64,000 nt of DNA, taken from NCBI GenBank assembly GCA_035511075.1, contig DATKFW010000059.1, positions 62,001 to 126,000 of the forward strand, in the 5' to 3' direction. Shown here one piece after another: positions 1 to 7,929 of this stretch. Below the pieces are notes generated by a model that saw nothing but the letters and a program-made list of their open reading frames with translations, made no database searches and was not told the origin of the DNA. The DNA is from DATAUD01 sp035511075 (GTDB lineage Bacteria > Verrucomicrobiota > Verrucomicrobiia > Limisphaerales > Palsa-1400). How positions within the stretch are numbered: position 1 is the stretch's first letter; every line of letters begins with the position of its first letter. Made by a program: the position numbers and the translations under genes.

Positions 1-741
1 GAAGATGTAGCTCCCATTGCCAAACGTGGTGTCCAGCGCGCTCTGATTGGTATTGGCGGCGTCCAGGAAGAATTGCGCGGGATTAATCGGATTGTGCGTC
101 AAGTTCGTCACGGTGGTGCTCGGCAGCTCTACCGTGGCGGAAATGGCGGTGCGATTGGAAGCCAGGATGACGTTTGCCAGAAAGAGATAGGCAAAGTTCG
201 TGTCAACCGTCGGCGCGCTGGTGGAAGTCTGTTGGTAGTAAACGGCATCGCCAACGGTGAAGGTCGTGTACTGGTTGGTGCCGGAACCGCCGCCGCCGCC
301 TCCTGTGCCGATCGTGGTGAACGTTCCCACCGGAACTCCACCCAGCGGGGTTCCGCCCGGAGTTTGCCCGCTGACGTCCCATAATATTGTAGTGTTGGAT
401 GGGAATGCCGGGCTGGGAGTGCAAGTCAACACCGTATTGCCGGGGCTCCAAATCTCGGATGTCGCCAGCGTGGAGAACGTACTATCGTTATAGAATGTGG
501 CGGTGGTGGCGGTAGGATCCATCGCCTCGCTGAAATTGAAAACCACTGAGGCCGTGGTCGAAACGCCCGTCGCCCCGTCTTGGGGAAGAGTGGAAACTAT
601 GGTGGGTTGGGCCTCCACACAAGTGAGAGTTAAAAGGAAAGCGATCAGCGCCAGCCACGGAGCCCTGTGAATGCCAGCCGGATGTGGCGCGATCCAACCG
701 TGATCGGTTGTTCCCCGAACTGCGTTGGAAGTTGGTTTCAC
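1..741 (-). CDS. Secreted Ig-like (Big_5-type) protein, 5' part only
   Basis: This reading frame is open from the left window edge back to a GTG at 741, giving the first 247 codons; the rest lies outside the window. An in-frame TGA lies just upstream, and no ATG occurs in the frame, so GTG (followed by Lys-Pro-Thr) is the best start. Residues about 28-44 form a hydrophobic signal-peptide core (APWLALIAFLLTLTCVEA). The following segment has a pattern typical of bacterial Ig-like Big_5 domains (TLPQDGATGVSTTASVVF, then FSEAMDP). A Gly-rich linker (six Gly in a row) then leads to Thr/Ser/Asn-rich sequence as in secreted beta-sandwich repeats. Probably an exported surface or extracellular protein; its specific function cannot be told. 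The frame is easily missed because it is cut by the edge. Confidence 0.75.
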   Translation of the reverse strand, partial: MKPTSNAVRGTTDHGWIAPHPAGIHRAPWLALIAFLLTLTCVEAQPTIVSTLPQDGATGVSTTASVVFNFSEAMDPTATTATFYNDSTFSTLATSEIWSPGNTVLTCTPSPAFPSNTTILWDVSGQTPGGTPLGGVPVGTFTTIGTGGGGGGSGTNQYTTFTVGDAVYYQQTSTSAPTVDTNFAYLFLANVILASNRTAISATVELPSTTVTNLTHNPINPAQFFLDAANTNQSALDTTFGNGSYIF

Positions 742-901
742 AAGAAACGGATCAGATCAAAAATAAAGTCCCGTGTCCAGCCAAAATCCTATTCCCCCGG
801 GCACAATTACTCCCGGCGCCGATACAAAAGAGCCTGCTGCGATTGCGGGTCTGCCGCTTTTTCCCCTTGGAAGCAGCGCGGTCCAGGAGTAACTTGAATG
901 C

Positions 902-1168
902 ATGACGGACAAGCCAAAGAGCAAGAAAGCGACAATCATGCTGGGACTGGGATTGGATTCCGACGGCCACAAGCGCGTGACCACCGGGCACAATTTCGCG
1001 CTTGTCGGCGGGACGCGCGATACGCACGATGCGATGACCGAAAAGGCTCTCAAGATCAACGAAAAGCTGGCGGCCATGGGAAAGCAGTTGCACGAGATCA
1101 GCCGCGCAGAATTCGATGACATCGCCCGTTCCGTCGGTTTGCAGCGGGGCGGCGAAAAAGAGGTTTGA
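902..1168 (+). CDS. Small conserved-looking protein upstream of uppS
   Basis: An 88-residue soluble protein with no signal peptide. It starts MTDKPKSKKATIMLGLGLD and is rich in Lys, Glu and Asp after a Gly-rich start. An AGGAG lies at 885-889, 12 bases before this ATG; a second ATG at 898 opens a different frame of poor composition, so 902 is preferred. The stop overlaps the TTG start of uppS (TTGA), which suggests translational coupling. I do not recognise a domain. Its placement fits a small protein co-expressed with isoprenoid-lipid synthesis, but no function can be assigned. Confidence 0.6.
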   Translation: MTDKPKSKKATIMLGLGLDSDGHKRVTTGHNFALVGGTRDTHDAMTEKALKINEKLAAMGKQLHEISRAEFDDIARSVGLQRGGEKEV

Positions 1169-1899
1169 ACCCCCGCGGCACATTAAGCCCCCAGGCCCAG
1201 GCCACTGTCCCCACACACGTCGCCATCATCATGGATGGCAACGGTCGCTGGGCCAAACGACGCCATTTGCCCCGCGTCGAAGGCCATCGCAACGGCGTCG
1301 AATCCGTCCGCGCCGTCGTTCGCGCCGCCGGCGAGGCGGGTGTCAAATACTTGACCCTCTACGCCTTTTCCGTCGAAAACTGGAGCCGTCCCAAGGACGA
1401 GGTCGATACCTTGATGCGGTACCTGGCCAGGTTCCTCAAAGCTGAAATTGGCGAGTTGAACCGCAACAACGTCCGCCTGGATGCCATCGGCCAGATTTAC
1501 CGTCTGCCGGAATTCGTCCAGGAGCAATTGCAAAAAACCAAAGCCGCCCTGGCGCGCAACAGCGGGTTGACCCTCATTTTGGCGCTCAGTTACGGGGGCC
1601 GCACCGAGATTGTCGAGGCCACGCGCAGCATCGCGCAAAAAGTCCGGGACGGGGAATTGGAGCCCGCGGAGATCAATGAACAATTGCTCTCGCAACATCT
1701 CTACACCGCTTCCTACCCCGACCCCGATTTGCTGATTCGCACCAGCGGGGAGATGCGGATCAGCAACTTTTTATTGTGGCAGATTTCCTACGCCGAACTG
1801 GTGGTCACACCCACGTTGTGGCCGGACTTTCGCAAACCCCAATTCTTCGAAGCCCTTGAGGAATACACCCGGCGCCACCGTCGCTTCGGGCTGGTGTAG
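1165..1899 (+). CDS. uppS: Isoprenyl transferase (undecaprenyl diphosphate synthase family)
   Basis: Cis-prenyltransferase that condenses isopentenyl diphosphate onto farnesyl diphosphate to build the C55 lipid carrier for peptidoglycan and polysaccharide synthesis. The 244 residues match the usual 230-260. The hallmark motif AIIMDGNGRWAKRR lies at residues 20-33 with the catalytic Asp at 24. Further family motifs are GHRNGVESVR, YLTLYAFSVENW, LALSYGGRTEIVEA and the C-terminal DLLIRTSGEMRISNF (substrate-binding RTSGE.R.SNF). The TTG start at 1165 overlaps the previous stop; starting at the internal ATG would remove the conserved residues before the Asp. cdsA lies about 800 bases downstream, as commonly seen for these two lipid genes, but here separated by a toxin-antitoxin-like pair. 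Confidence 0.95.
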   Translation: MNPRGTLSPQAQATVPTHVAIIMDGNGRWAKRRHLPRVEGHRNGVESVRAVVRAAGEAGVKYLTLYAFSVENWSRPKDEVDTLMRYLARFLKAEIGELNRNNVRLDAIGQIYRLPEFVQEQLQKTKAALARNSGLTLILALSYGGRTEIVEATRSIAQKVRDGELEPAEINEQLLSQHLYTASYPDPDLLIRTSGEMRISNFLLWQISYAELVVTPTLWPDFRKPQFFEALEEYTRRHRRFGLV

Positions 1900-1916
1900 A
1901 TTGTCTTGAAATCCAT

Positions 1917-1946
1917 TTGCCCATTCGGCAGGGGATTTGATAAAGT
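1917..1946 (+). promoter_or_regulatory. Possible promoter of the DUF433/DUF5615 pair
   Basis: TTGCCC at 1917-1922 is followed after 18 bases by TAAAGT at 1941-1946 (or after 16 bases by GATAAA at 1939-1944). Transcription would begin about 8-10 bases before the ATG at 1961. Seen by eye only; the match to sigma-70 consensus is moderate. Confidence 0.25.
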
Positions 1947-1960
1947 AGGTTGAAATCTTT

Positions 1961-2224
1961 ATGGTGGATTACCACAAGATCATTACGATTGAGCCAGGCA
2001 AGCGTGGCGGAAAGCCTTGTATCCGTGGCATTCGCATCACAGTTGGGGACGTGCTCGGCTGGTTGGCGGCGGGGATGACCCACCAGCAAATCATCGACGA
2101 CTATCCGGACATTGATGAGACGGACATTCTGGCATGTCTAGCCTACGCAGCGGACAAAGAGCGGAATCCGATAATTGCCTTCTCAGCGGATGAAGCTGCT
2201 ATTTTACCACAATTTGAGCCATAA
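1961..2224 (+). CDS. DUF433 protein, likely antitoxin
   Basis: An 87-residue member of the DUF433 family, small proteins with a winged-helix-like fold found as partners of PIN-like toxins. Family features are present: the N-terminal ITIEPGKRGGKPCIRGIRI stretch, then VGDVLGWLAAGMTHQQIIDDYP, and DETDILACLAYAAD. The downstream DUF5615 gene starts 35 bases before this gene ends, the usual compact antitoxin-then-toxin order. The pair sits between uppS and cdsA, a place where these two lipid genes are often adjacent, so it may be an insertion by transfer. The antitoxin role is inferred from family and context. Confidence 0.85.
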   Translation: MVDYHKIITIEPGKRGGKPCIRGIRITVGDVLGWLAAGMTHQQIIDDYPDIDETDILACLAYAADKERNPIIAFSADEAAILPQFEP

Positions 2225-2522
2225 ACTGGTTAAACGATTGGCAGATATTTTTCCGGACTCAACCCAAACACGCCTGCTGGGAATGGGAACAGCAGACGAT
2301 ATGGCAATTTGGAACTATGCGAAAGGCCAGGGGTTCATCGTCGTAACGCTCGACGCAGATTTCTATGATCTGAGCGTGTTGCGCGGCCACCCGCCCAAGT
2401 TGATCTGGCTGCGGTGTCGGAACTCCTCAGTTGTAGAGGTTGAGCGATTGATCCCAAATAATTTAAGGCAGATTGAGACGTTTTCCGCCGACACTACAGC
2501 GGGGTGCCTGGAAATCTTTTGA
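2190..2522 (+). CDS. DUF5615 PIN-like protein, likely toxin
   Basis: A 110-residue PIN-like (Mut7-C/VapC-related) protein, presumed RNA-cleaving toxin of the upstream DUF433 antitoxin. I chose ATG 2190, since family members begin with MKLLF; a TTG five codons upstream is the alternative. Acidic sites typical of the family are seen at TADDMAIWNYA and VTLDADFYDLSVLRG, followed by PPKLIWLRCRNSS. The N-terminal motif is odd: relatives usually have Asp in MKLLFDEN or MKLLFDHN, whereas this protein has MKLLFYHN, so the first metal-binding Asp is replaced by Tyr. Activity may therefore be altered or lost. Confidence 0.8.
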   Translation: MKLLFYHNLSHKLVKRLADIFPDSTQTRLLGMGTADDMAIWNYAKGQGFIVVTLDADFYDLSVLRGHPPKLIWLRCRNSSVVEVERLIPNNLRQIETFSADTTAGCLEIF

Positions 2523-2681
2523 CCCAAAAGTTGCCTCCGGCAGAATTGTTCGGTTATCCCTTCAGCGGTTGTTATATCTGTGAATGAAGATGACTGACGG
2601 CGAACTACTCCGGCGTTATCCGCACATCTCCGGGAAATGCGGGCTAGACAGTGTTCCGGTCTCCGTTAAATTTCCTGTCCG

Positions 2682-3599
2682 ATGTCCGCACCGACCAGTT
2701 CAACGCCGGCGCCGCTGTCCAAGGGGGCCGTTTTTCTGCGCCGCCTCTTTAGCTTCGTGGTGCTGTGGACGGTCGTGATCGGCGGTTTGTTTTCCGGCCA
2801 CAAACTGCTTTCGGATTACTTCTTTCTTTTCATCATCGCGTTTCTGGCGGTGACCGGGTTGCTGGAATTTTACGGCATGGCGCGAAAGCTCGGGTATGCC
2901 TGCTTTCCCAAAGTGGGAGTCTTCGGCGGACTTCTCATGATCTTCGCCACGTTCGTCTATATTTCGGGCGACTTCGGGCGCGCGGCGACGCCCTCGCGGA
3001 TGAACGATTTTGAGACGAGCTTTTTCATCATTTTTGTCCTCGGTTTGTGCATTCGCCAATTCCTGTCGCGCGAAATCAACATGGGAATCATCGCCATTTC
3101 GACGACTTTGTTTGGTCTCTTGTATGTGCCATGGCTTTTGAATTTCATCCAGAAAATCAATTTTTTCGGCCAGCAAGGTGTGCAGGGCCAGTGGTACGTG
3201 CTCTACTTCGTTCTGGTCACCAAACTCAGCGATTGCGGCGCTTACGCCGTCGGCTCGCTGATTGGAAGGCACAAAATGATTCCGCGCATTAGCCCGGGCA
3301 AAACGTGGGAGGGTTTCGGCGGCGCGATTGTCGTCTCGACCGCTGCCAGCATCATTTTCGCCCGTCTGGCAGGCAGCCGGCTGACGGGCATGACGCTACG
3401 GCACTCGATCATTCTTGGCGTAATTCTAAGCGTTGCGGCTGTGGTCGGCGACTTGATCGAATCACTTTTCAAACGCGAGGCCGGCCTGAAGGATTCCGGC
3501 CATCTCTTCCCCGGCATCGGTGGGATTCTCGACCTCCTGGACAGCCTGCTGTTCAACGCGCCCCTGATGTATTTGTATCTGCGTCACGTGTTGACGTGA
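2682..3599 (+). CDS. cdsA: Phosphatidate cytidylyltransferase
   Basis: Integral membrane enzyme making CDP-diacylglycerol from phosphatidate and CTP, the branch point of phospholipid synthesis. The 305 residues contain about eight hydrophobic segments. Conserved family sequence is visible near the end: KLSDCGAYAVGSLIGRHK, ISPGKTWEGFGGA, GDLIESLFKREAGLKDSG and FPGIGGILDLLDSLLF. In the classic CDS signature the last part reads PGHGGxxDRxD; here His and Arg are replaced by Ile and Leu, a variant I believe occurs in related phyla. The short N-terminal 20 residues are cytoplasmic and Pro/Ser rich. A methyltransferase gene follows after 9 bases and is probably co-transcribed. Confidence 0.92.
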   Translation: MSAPTSSTPAPLSKGAVFLRRLFSFVVLWTVVIGGLFSGHKLLSDYFFLFIIAFLAVTGLLEFYGMARKLGYACFPKVGVFGGLLMIFATFVYISGDFGRAATPSRMNDFETSFFIIFVLGLCIRQFLSREINMGIIAISTTLFGLLYVPWLLNFIQKINFFGQQGVQGQWYVLYFVLVTKLSDCGAYAVGSLIGRHKMIPRISPGKTWEGFGGAIVVSTAASIIFARLAGSRLTGMTLRHSIILGVILSVAAVVGDLIESLFKREAGLKDSGHLFPGIGGILDLLDSLLFNAPLMYLYLRHVLT

Positions 3600-3608
3600 G
3601 ACCGTCAG

Positions 3609-4307
3609 ATGGACCGCCAACAACGCCCCAATTACGGAATCGACGCCCCAAAAGTCGTTCTGGCTTTTCTTTTCAGTGGATTGCTCGGCGTGGGATTGTC
3701 GTTTTGGCTGCGATTTCTTTGGGTTCCGAGCGCTATTTTTCTGTTGGAGTGCCTCGTCATGGTTTGGGGCAGCAGACTTGGGAAATTTCGGGTGAGAGAC
3801 AAGTGGCTCAATTCGATTTCCTGGCAAGGTAACGAGAAAGTGCTGGACGTCGGTTGCGGACACGGGTTGATGCTCATCGGCGCGGCCAAACGTTTGCGCC
3901 AGGGCAAGGCGGTCGGCATCGACCTGTGGCAAAAGGAGGACCAGGCCGGCAATTCCCGCGAAGCGACGCTGCGAAATGTCCGATTGGAAAGCTGCGCCGA
4001 CCGCGTCGAACTGGTCGATGGCGACGCCCGCAACCTCCCATTCGCCGAAAATCCCTTTGACGTCGTGGTTTCCAGTTGGGCGTTGCACAATATCTATGAT
4101 CGGGCCGGACGCGACTGCGCCGTGCGCGAAATCGCGCGCGTCCTAAAGCCCGGTGGGCGCATTTTAATAGTTGACATCCGCCATACCGGCCAATACGCGG
4201 AAATTTTGCGCCAGGAAAAAATGTCGGAAGTCCACAGGTCCGGCCCGAATTTCCTTTTTATCATTCCCAGCTTTACCCTCACGGCCCGGAAACCCGCCAT
4301 TGCTTGA
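3609..4307 (+). CDS. Membrane-anchored class I SAM methyltransferase
   Basis: A 232-residue protein with two hydrophobic helices at residues about 14-52 followed by a Rossmann-fold methyltransferase domain. Motif I is VLDVGCGHGLMLIGAAKRL (about residues 78-96), motif II is around AVGIDLWQKED, an acidic VDGDARNLPF follows, and motif post-I is DVVVSSWALHNI with LKPGGRILIVDIRHTGQY. It resembles the UbiE/COQ5-like group, but the substrate cannot be fixed. Position 9 bases after cdsA suggests a lipid-related or membrane-associated substrate; that is inference. Confidence 0.85.
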   Translation: MDRQQRPNYGIDAPKVVLAFLFSGLLGVGLSFWLRFLWVPSAIFLLECLVMVWGSRLGKFRVRDKWLNSISWQGNEKVLDVGCGHGLMLIGAAKRLRQGKAVGIDLWQKEDQAGNSREATLRNVRLESCADRVELVDGDARNLPFAENPFDVVVSSWALHNIYDRAGRDCAVREIARVLKPGGRILIVDIRHTGQYAEILRQEKMSEVHRSGPNFLFIIPSFTLTARKPAIA

Positions 4308-4342
4308 CCCCAGGAGGGGGAAAGATGCGCCAAACCTCGCCG

Positions 4343-5380
4343 TTACACGAGCGTTGTGTCAACAACCACTTTACCAAGCACCTGCCGCTGCCGCAATGCC
4401 GCGAACGCGTCCGCAGTTTGACTCAACGGATACACCCTCCAAATAGTCGCTTTGAGCTTGCCTTGCGCGGCCCAATCCAACGTAGCCACGAGGTCCTTTT
4501 GATTCCGGCCATAGCTGCCAACCAACTTCTGCTCTTTGACAAATATCGGCCACAATTTCAGCGGCACTTCGCGCCCCGCTGTCGCCCCGCACGTCACAAT
4601 CGTCCCGCCGCGCGCCAGACAGGTGAAGCATTGCTGCAAAACCTCCCCGCCCACGTGCTCGACCACCAAATCGACGCCCCGCTTGCCGGTCAATTCTCGG
4701 ACTCGCGCCGGCCAATCGGGCCTGCTGCTATCGACGGCGTGTTCGGCGCCAAGGCTCAAGGCGAATTGTCGCCTGGCATCACTCGAACCGGTGGCGATGA
4801 CTCGCGCGCCGAGGCCGCTGGCGATCTGGATGGCCGCCGATCCAACCCCGCCGGCGCCGCCGACGGCCAGGACCCAATCGCCGGGACCGGCGGACGCGCG
4901 CACGGTCAGCATGTGCATGGCAGTGCTCCCCGCAAGGGTCAGCGCCGCGGACGTCAGAAAATCAACATTTTCGGGAAGACCAACCAACGCTCGCGCGGGG
5001 ACAGCGACCATTTCCGCGAATCCGCCATCGCGTTCCACTCCCAAAAGCTGGCCTTTGAGACAGAGCGACTCTCGTCCGCGCGCGCAAAATTCGCATTGAC
5101 CGCAGAAAATATTGGATTGCACGGCCACACGCTGGCCCTTGCTCCACCCAGAGACGTCACGGCCCACGCCCGCAATTTCCCCGGAGACTTCGCCTCCTGG
5201 AATACGCGGTAACGCGAGCGGAATGGGTAGTTGCCCCTCCTCCAGCCATAGATCAAGATAGTTAAGGCCGCAGGCCCGAACCCGGACCGTCACTTCGTCG
5301 GCGGCGGGAACCGGTTCGGCGACTTCCCCGTAGTTGAATTTGCCGGGCGCCCCGTGAGCGACAAGCTGCACCGCTTTCAT
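4343..5380 (-). CDS. Zinc-type MDR oxidoreductase (quinone oxidoreductase-like)
   Basis: A 345-residue medium-chain dehydrogenase/reductase using NAD(P)H. The N-terminal GroES-like domain has a four-cysteine structural zinc lobe at about 95-110 (CGQCEFCARGRESLC). The Rossmann domain has AVGGAGGVGSAAIQIA at about 172-187. The catalytic zinc site looks incomplete: the usual GHE is PGGE here, although the Cys of RACGLNYLDLW is kept. That places it between alcohol dehydrogenases and zeta-crystallin-type quinone reductases. It is convergent with the methyltransferase gene upstream and runs alone; substrate unknown. Confidence 0.85.
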   Translation of the reverse strand: MKAVQLVAHGAPGKFNYGEVAEPVPAADEVTVRVRACGLNYLDLWLEEGQLPIPLALPRIPGGEVSGEIAGVGRDVSGWSKGQRVAVQSNIFCGQCEFCARGRESLCLKGQLLGVERDGGFAEMVAVPARALVGLPENVDFLTSAALTLAGSTAMHMLTVRASAGPGDWVLAVGGAGGVGSAAIQIASGLGARVIATGSSDARRQFALSLGAEHAVDSSRPDWPARVRELTGKRGVDLVVEHVGGEVLQQCFTCLARGGTIVTCGATAGREVPLKLWPIFVKEQKLVGSYGRNQKDLVATLDWAAQGKLKATIWRVYPLSQTADAFAALRQRQVLGKVVVDTTLV

Positions 5381-5429
5381 ACCGGCTGATTACAGCAGCC
5401 GCTCACATGGCGCCAGCGCAATTATGCGG

Positions 5430-5660
5430 TTATTCAATGTTCCGCACGGTCCACCCGCTTTGAAACGGACTATACAAGTCAGGGCTGTATTGGGGTTGTG
5501 TATCCGGGCCGGCGCTGTGGGGATCAACCGTCGTTTCCAGGCCCGACTGTGCCGGCTCGATCGGAGCTGAAGCGCACCCGGTCCACAAAAAGGATCCCAG
5601 AAGGGCCGCCACGGCTGTCACTGCCAATTTCCCAATTCTTGATTTGTTTAATGTTTTCAT
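5430..5660 (-). CDS. Small lipoprotein
   Basis: A 76-residue protein with a Lys/Arg-containing N-terminus, a hydrophobic stretch (AVTAVAALLGSFLWTGC) and a lipobox-like WTGC with Cys at about 29. The mature part is short, Pro/Ser/Gln-rich and without recognisable domain. A good ribosome site (AGGAG, about 8 bases before the ATG) supports the start. It should be anchored to a membrane through the N-terminal Cys. Function unknown. Confidence 0.7.
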   Translation of the reverse strand: MKTLNKSRIGKLAVTAVAALLGSFLWTGCASAPIEPAQSGLETTVDPHSAGPDTQPQYSPDLYSPFQSGWTVRNIE

Positions 5661-5813
5661 TTGGTTCTCCTATCTTTGTTGTCTCCAACATAATGCCCGC
5701 GGAGAAATCTCCTATGGGGAAGAGTGCCTAGGCTGTGACGGAAAACCGTTGCCGGGGTTTACCCCGTCCCGCCGCAAGACCGGCCGGGATGTATTCGAAA
5801 CACCTCTCCCGGG

Positions 5814-7820
5814 TCAAGCGCTCAAGCTGCGCAACGGCGCGGTGGGATTGAGCTCCAACAGGCCCGATTGGGCTTCCAAGCCGTCGTTCATGCCGGCGCC
5901 GGCGAGTTGATCCCGATAAAGTGTGATCGCCACCCGTTCATTTTTGCGAATGCACTCTTTGATCGCGTCCGGGTGCTTCTCGCAGCCCAGAAGCGTTTTC
6001 CAGGAATAGATATGCTTGGGCTTGTGAAAATCGCTGTTGGCCAGGAACGCCAGCCGCTTCAAGCCCACTGGTGTGAAGATGTTGTTGCGGTTGGCAATCT
6101 CCCAGGCATCGATGAGCGGCGCGAACATCTCCTGATTCTCCCAAAGAAACATCGTGTTCTTGCCCCACTCGCTTTTCATGATGTGCGGATGGGAGGCCAC
6201 GGCCAGGCCGCCTTGCGCGTGGATTGCGGCGATGGTTGGGGGCAAATCCAGCGCCGGGTCGATCGGCGTTTTCAAGTCGATTCCCAGCAGGTGCGCCGAG
6301 GTCTTGCGGGTAAAGCCGTCCTTGTTGAACTCGATGCCGGTCATGACAAGCATGTTGTATTTTCGCCAGGCGCGCCGGCGTTCGCGCTCGATGACATCGA
6401 AATACTCGTCCATCTGCTCCGGGCCCAGAGTAAGATTGAGAAGTTTACTGAGCTTGCCGATAAGCCGCCGCGGATCACCCAGGTGATCGGTGATGCAAAT
6501 GCAATCGAACCCGCGTTTCCCATAAAAATCAATCACCTCCGGCGCGGTCAGCTTGCCGTCCGAATAATTGGTGTGAATGTGAAAATCGCACATGAGCATT
6601 CGGGCTTCGTTCGCGCCGCCGGGCGCCCGGTGCGGGATGGGAACGGTAATGCCGGGCCGGTTGGATTCAAACAACCTGCACGGCGCCCCGTCCAAATCGC
6701 ATTCTTTGAGCGCCAGTTCGGCGATGCGTATCGAAGCGTCGGGCTTGGAAACCTTGTCCAGATTATCGCGCCACCGCCGCCACAGTCGCGCGTCACCGGC
6801 AAGGGCTTTGGTCACCCACCCGGCCACTTCGCGCCCTTTCTCAGCGACCACGCCGGCGTCCAACTGCCGCACCAACTCGGCGTTGCCGTCTTCCTGGCCG
6901 GGAATGACTTGATTGAGAATCATCGGGCATCGTCCGGCAATGGCCTCCTGAACGGTCGCCCCGCCGGCTTTTGTAACCACCAAATGATGCGTCAACATCA
7001 GGCGCGCCATTTGATTGGTCCATCCCAGGACCCGGACGCGTTCGGCGTATTTCTCAGTTCGCCGGGCCAGTTTCTCCTTCAATTCCGCGTCGCGGCCCAC
7101 TGTGATGGTCAGATGGACGGGCGCAATCTCCAGGAGGCGGTCGATTGCCTTGCCGGACTTCTTTTTGCCGGTATTGATGATGTAAAGAATTTTGAACGGC
7201 GCGCCGAATGCCGGGGACTTGATGGTCTCCTCGTGTTTGCCGACAAAGATCGGGCTTACAGGAAAGCCAAAAGTCTTGATTTTTTGCGGAGCCACGCCGT
7301 TTTGGCGCAACACCTCGGCCGTCGCCTCGTTGGCCACGCAAAAGCAATCGCTGGGCGGGCGGAACCAGGAGGAGTTGACGGATATTGAATCGGTCACCAC
7401 GGTGATGAGCCGGAAGGGGCGTTCCGAATGGTCGCGGTAAATCTCGCGGATGACTTGCGAGTAGACAGGGTAGGTGGAGATGACGCAATCTGGCTGCGAT
7501 TGGCTCAGGATTCGTTCCAGCGCGATCCTGAGATTGCCGAAGCCCATCAGATTGCTCTCCAGCTTGCTGGAACTGTCCAGCATCGAATAAATCCCGCTCC
7601 AGACGCTGGGGGCGTAGCGGGTCAGGCCCTGGTAGGCCTTTTTGAGAACGTCGTTCAGGAGGCCAAGGCCGTTTTGGAAAACGTCCAGCACCTCCACTTT
7701 GACCTCGTCGGAGATCATTTCCAGGGCGTCGGCGATGTTACGCGCTGCCGTGTTGTGTCCATCGCCAAATCCCGCCGTCAGGATCAAGACTTTTTTCACC
7801 GTTTGACCATCGCACAACAT
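5814..7820 (-). CDS. MGDG-synthase-like glycosyltransferase fused to a PHP phosphoesterase domain
   Basis: A 668-residue two-domain protein. Residues about 9-190 match the MGDG_synth/UgtP-type N-terminal domain (KKVLILTAGFGDGHNTAA). Residues about 205-370 form the GT-B C-terminal half with the nucleotide-sugar motif VVTKAGGATVQEAIAGRCP at 282-299. Residues about 410-645 form a PHP domain, seen by CDFHIHTNYSDG, ICITDH, a HIMKSEW region after ASHP, and NSDFH, which supply metal-binding His and Asp. The first domain would add sugar to a lipid such as diacylglycerol; the second would hydrolyse a phosphoester. No stop or frameshift separates the halves. A GTG eight codons in (VKKVLI) is an alternative start. 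It may couple glycolipid synthesis to removal of a phosphate or nucleotide, but this is inference. Confidence 0.85.
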   Translation of the reverse strand: MLCDGQTVKKVLILTAGFGDGHNTAARNIADALEMISDEVKVEVLDVFQNGLGLLNDVLKKAYQGLTRYAPSVWSGIYSMLDSSSKLESNLMGFGNLRIALERILSQSQPDCVISTYPVYSQVIREIYRDHSERPFRLITVVTDSISVNSSWFRPPSDCFCVANEATAEVLRQNGVAPQKIKTFGFPVSPIFVGKHEETIKSPAFGAPFKILYIINTGKKKSGKAIDRLLEIAPVHLTITVGRDAELKEKLARRTEKYAERVRVLGWTNQMARLMLTHHLVVTKAGGATVQEAIAGRCPMILNQVIPGQEDGNAELVRQLDAGVVAEKGREVAGWVTKALAGDARLWRRWRDNLDKVSKPDASIRIAELALKECDLDGAPCRLFESNRPGITVPIPHRAPGGANEARMLMCDFHIHTNYSDGKLTAPEVIDFYGKRGFDCICITDHLGDPRRLIGKLSKLLNLTLGPEQMDEYFDVIERERRRAWRKYNMLVMTGIEFNKDGFTRKTSAHLLGIDLKTPIDPALDLPPTIAAIHAQGGLAVASHPHIMKSEWGKNTMFLWENQEMFAPLIDAWEIANRNNIFTPVGLKRLAFLANSDFHKPKHIYSWKTLLGCEKHPDAIKECIRKNERVAITLYRDQLAGAGMNDGLEAQSGLLELNPTAPLRSLSA

Positions 7821-7891
7821 TGTTACGTCTATATGACGAACGTGTTAATTTCTGTTCACAATTCTAGCGCAGGGTGGTTGAGGCGCTCAAC

Positions 7892-7921
7892 TTGACAAGC
7901 ATCGCGTAAACGCGATAGGCT
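7892..7921 (+). promoter_or_regulatory. Likely sigma-70-type promoter before the 7930 gene
   Basis: A perfect -35 TTGACA at 7892-7897 is followed by TAGGCT at 7916-7921 after 18 bases (ATAGGC at 7915 after 17). Transcription would start about 7927-7928, leaving only a few bases before the ATG at 7930, so the message would be nearly leaderless. Confidence 0.45.
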
Positions 7922-7929
7922 GGCGCGGC

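Noticed and set aside
129..697. Minus-strand frames at 129-341, 203-451 and 488-697 as separate small genes
   Set aside because: They are shadows of the long open frame 1-741, which has a signal peptide and an Ig-like domain and simply runs off the window edge.
898..1119. ATG at 898 as start of a 73-residue gene
   Set aside because: Its spacing to AGGAG is better than that of 902, but the translated sequence is Arg/His/Gln-rich shadow sequence, while the 902 frame is protein-like and couples to uppS.
752..1216. A 154-residue minus-strand frame
   Set aside because: It lies over the 902-1168 ORF and the uppS start, has no ribosome site and an unnatural Cys/Gly/Arg composition.
5868..7388. A 506-residue plus-strand frame
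   Set aside because: It is antisense to the glycosyltransferase-PHP fusion, whose motifs are clear; long antisense frames are expected in GC-rich genes.
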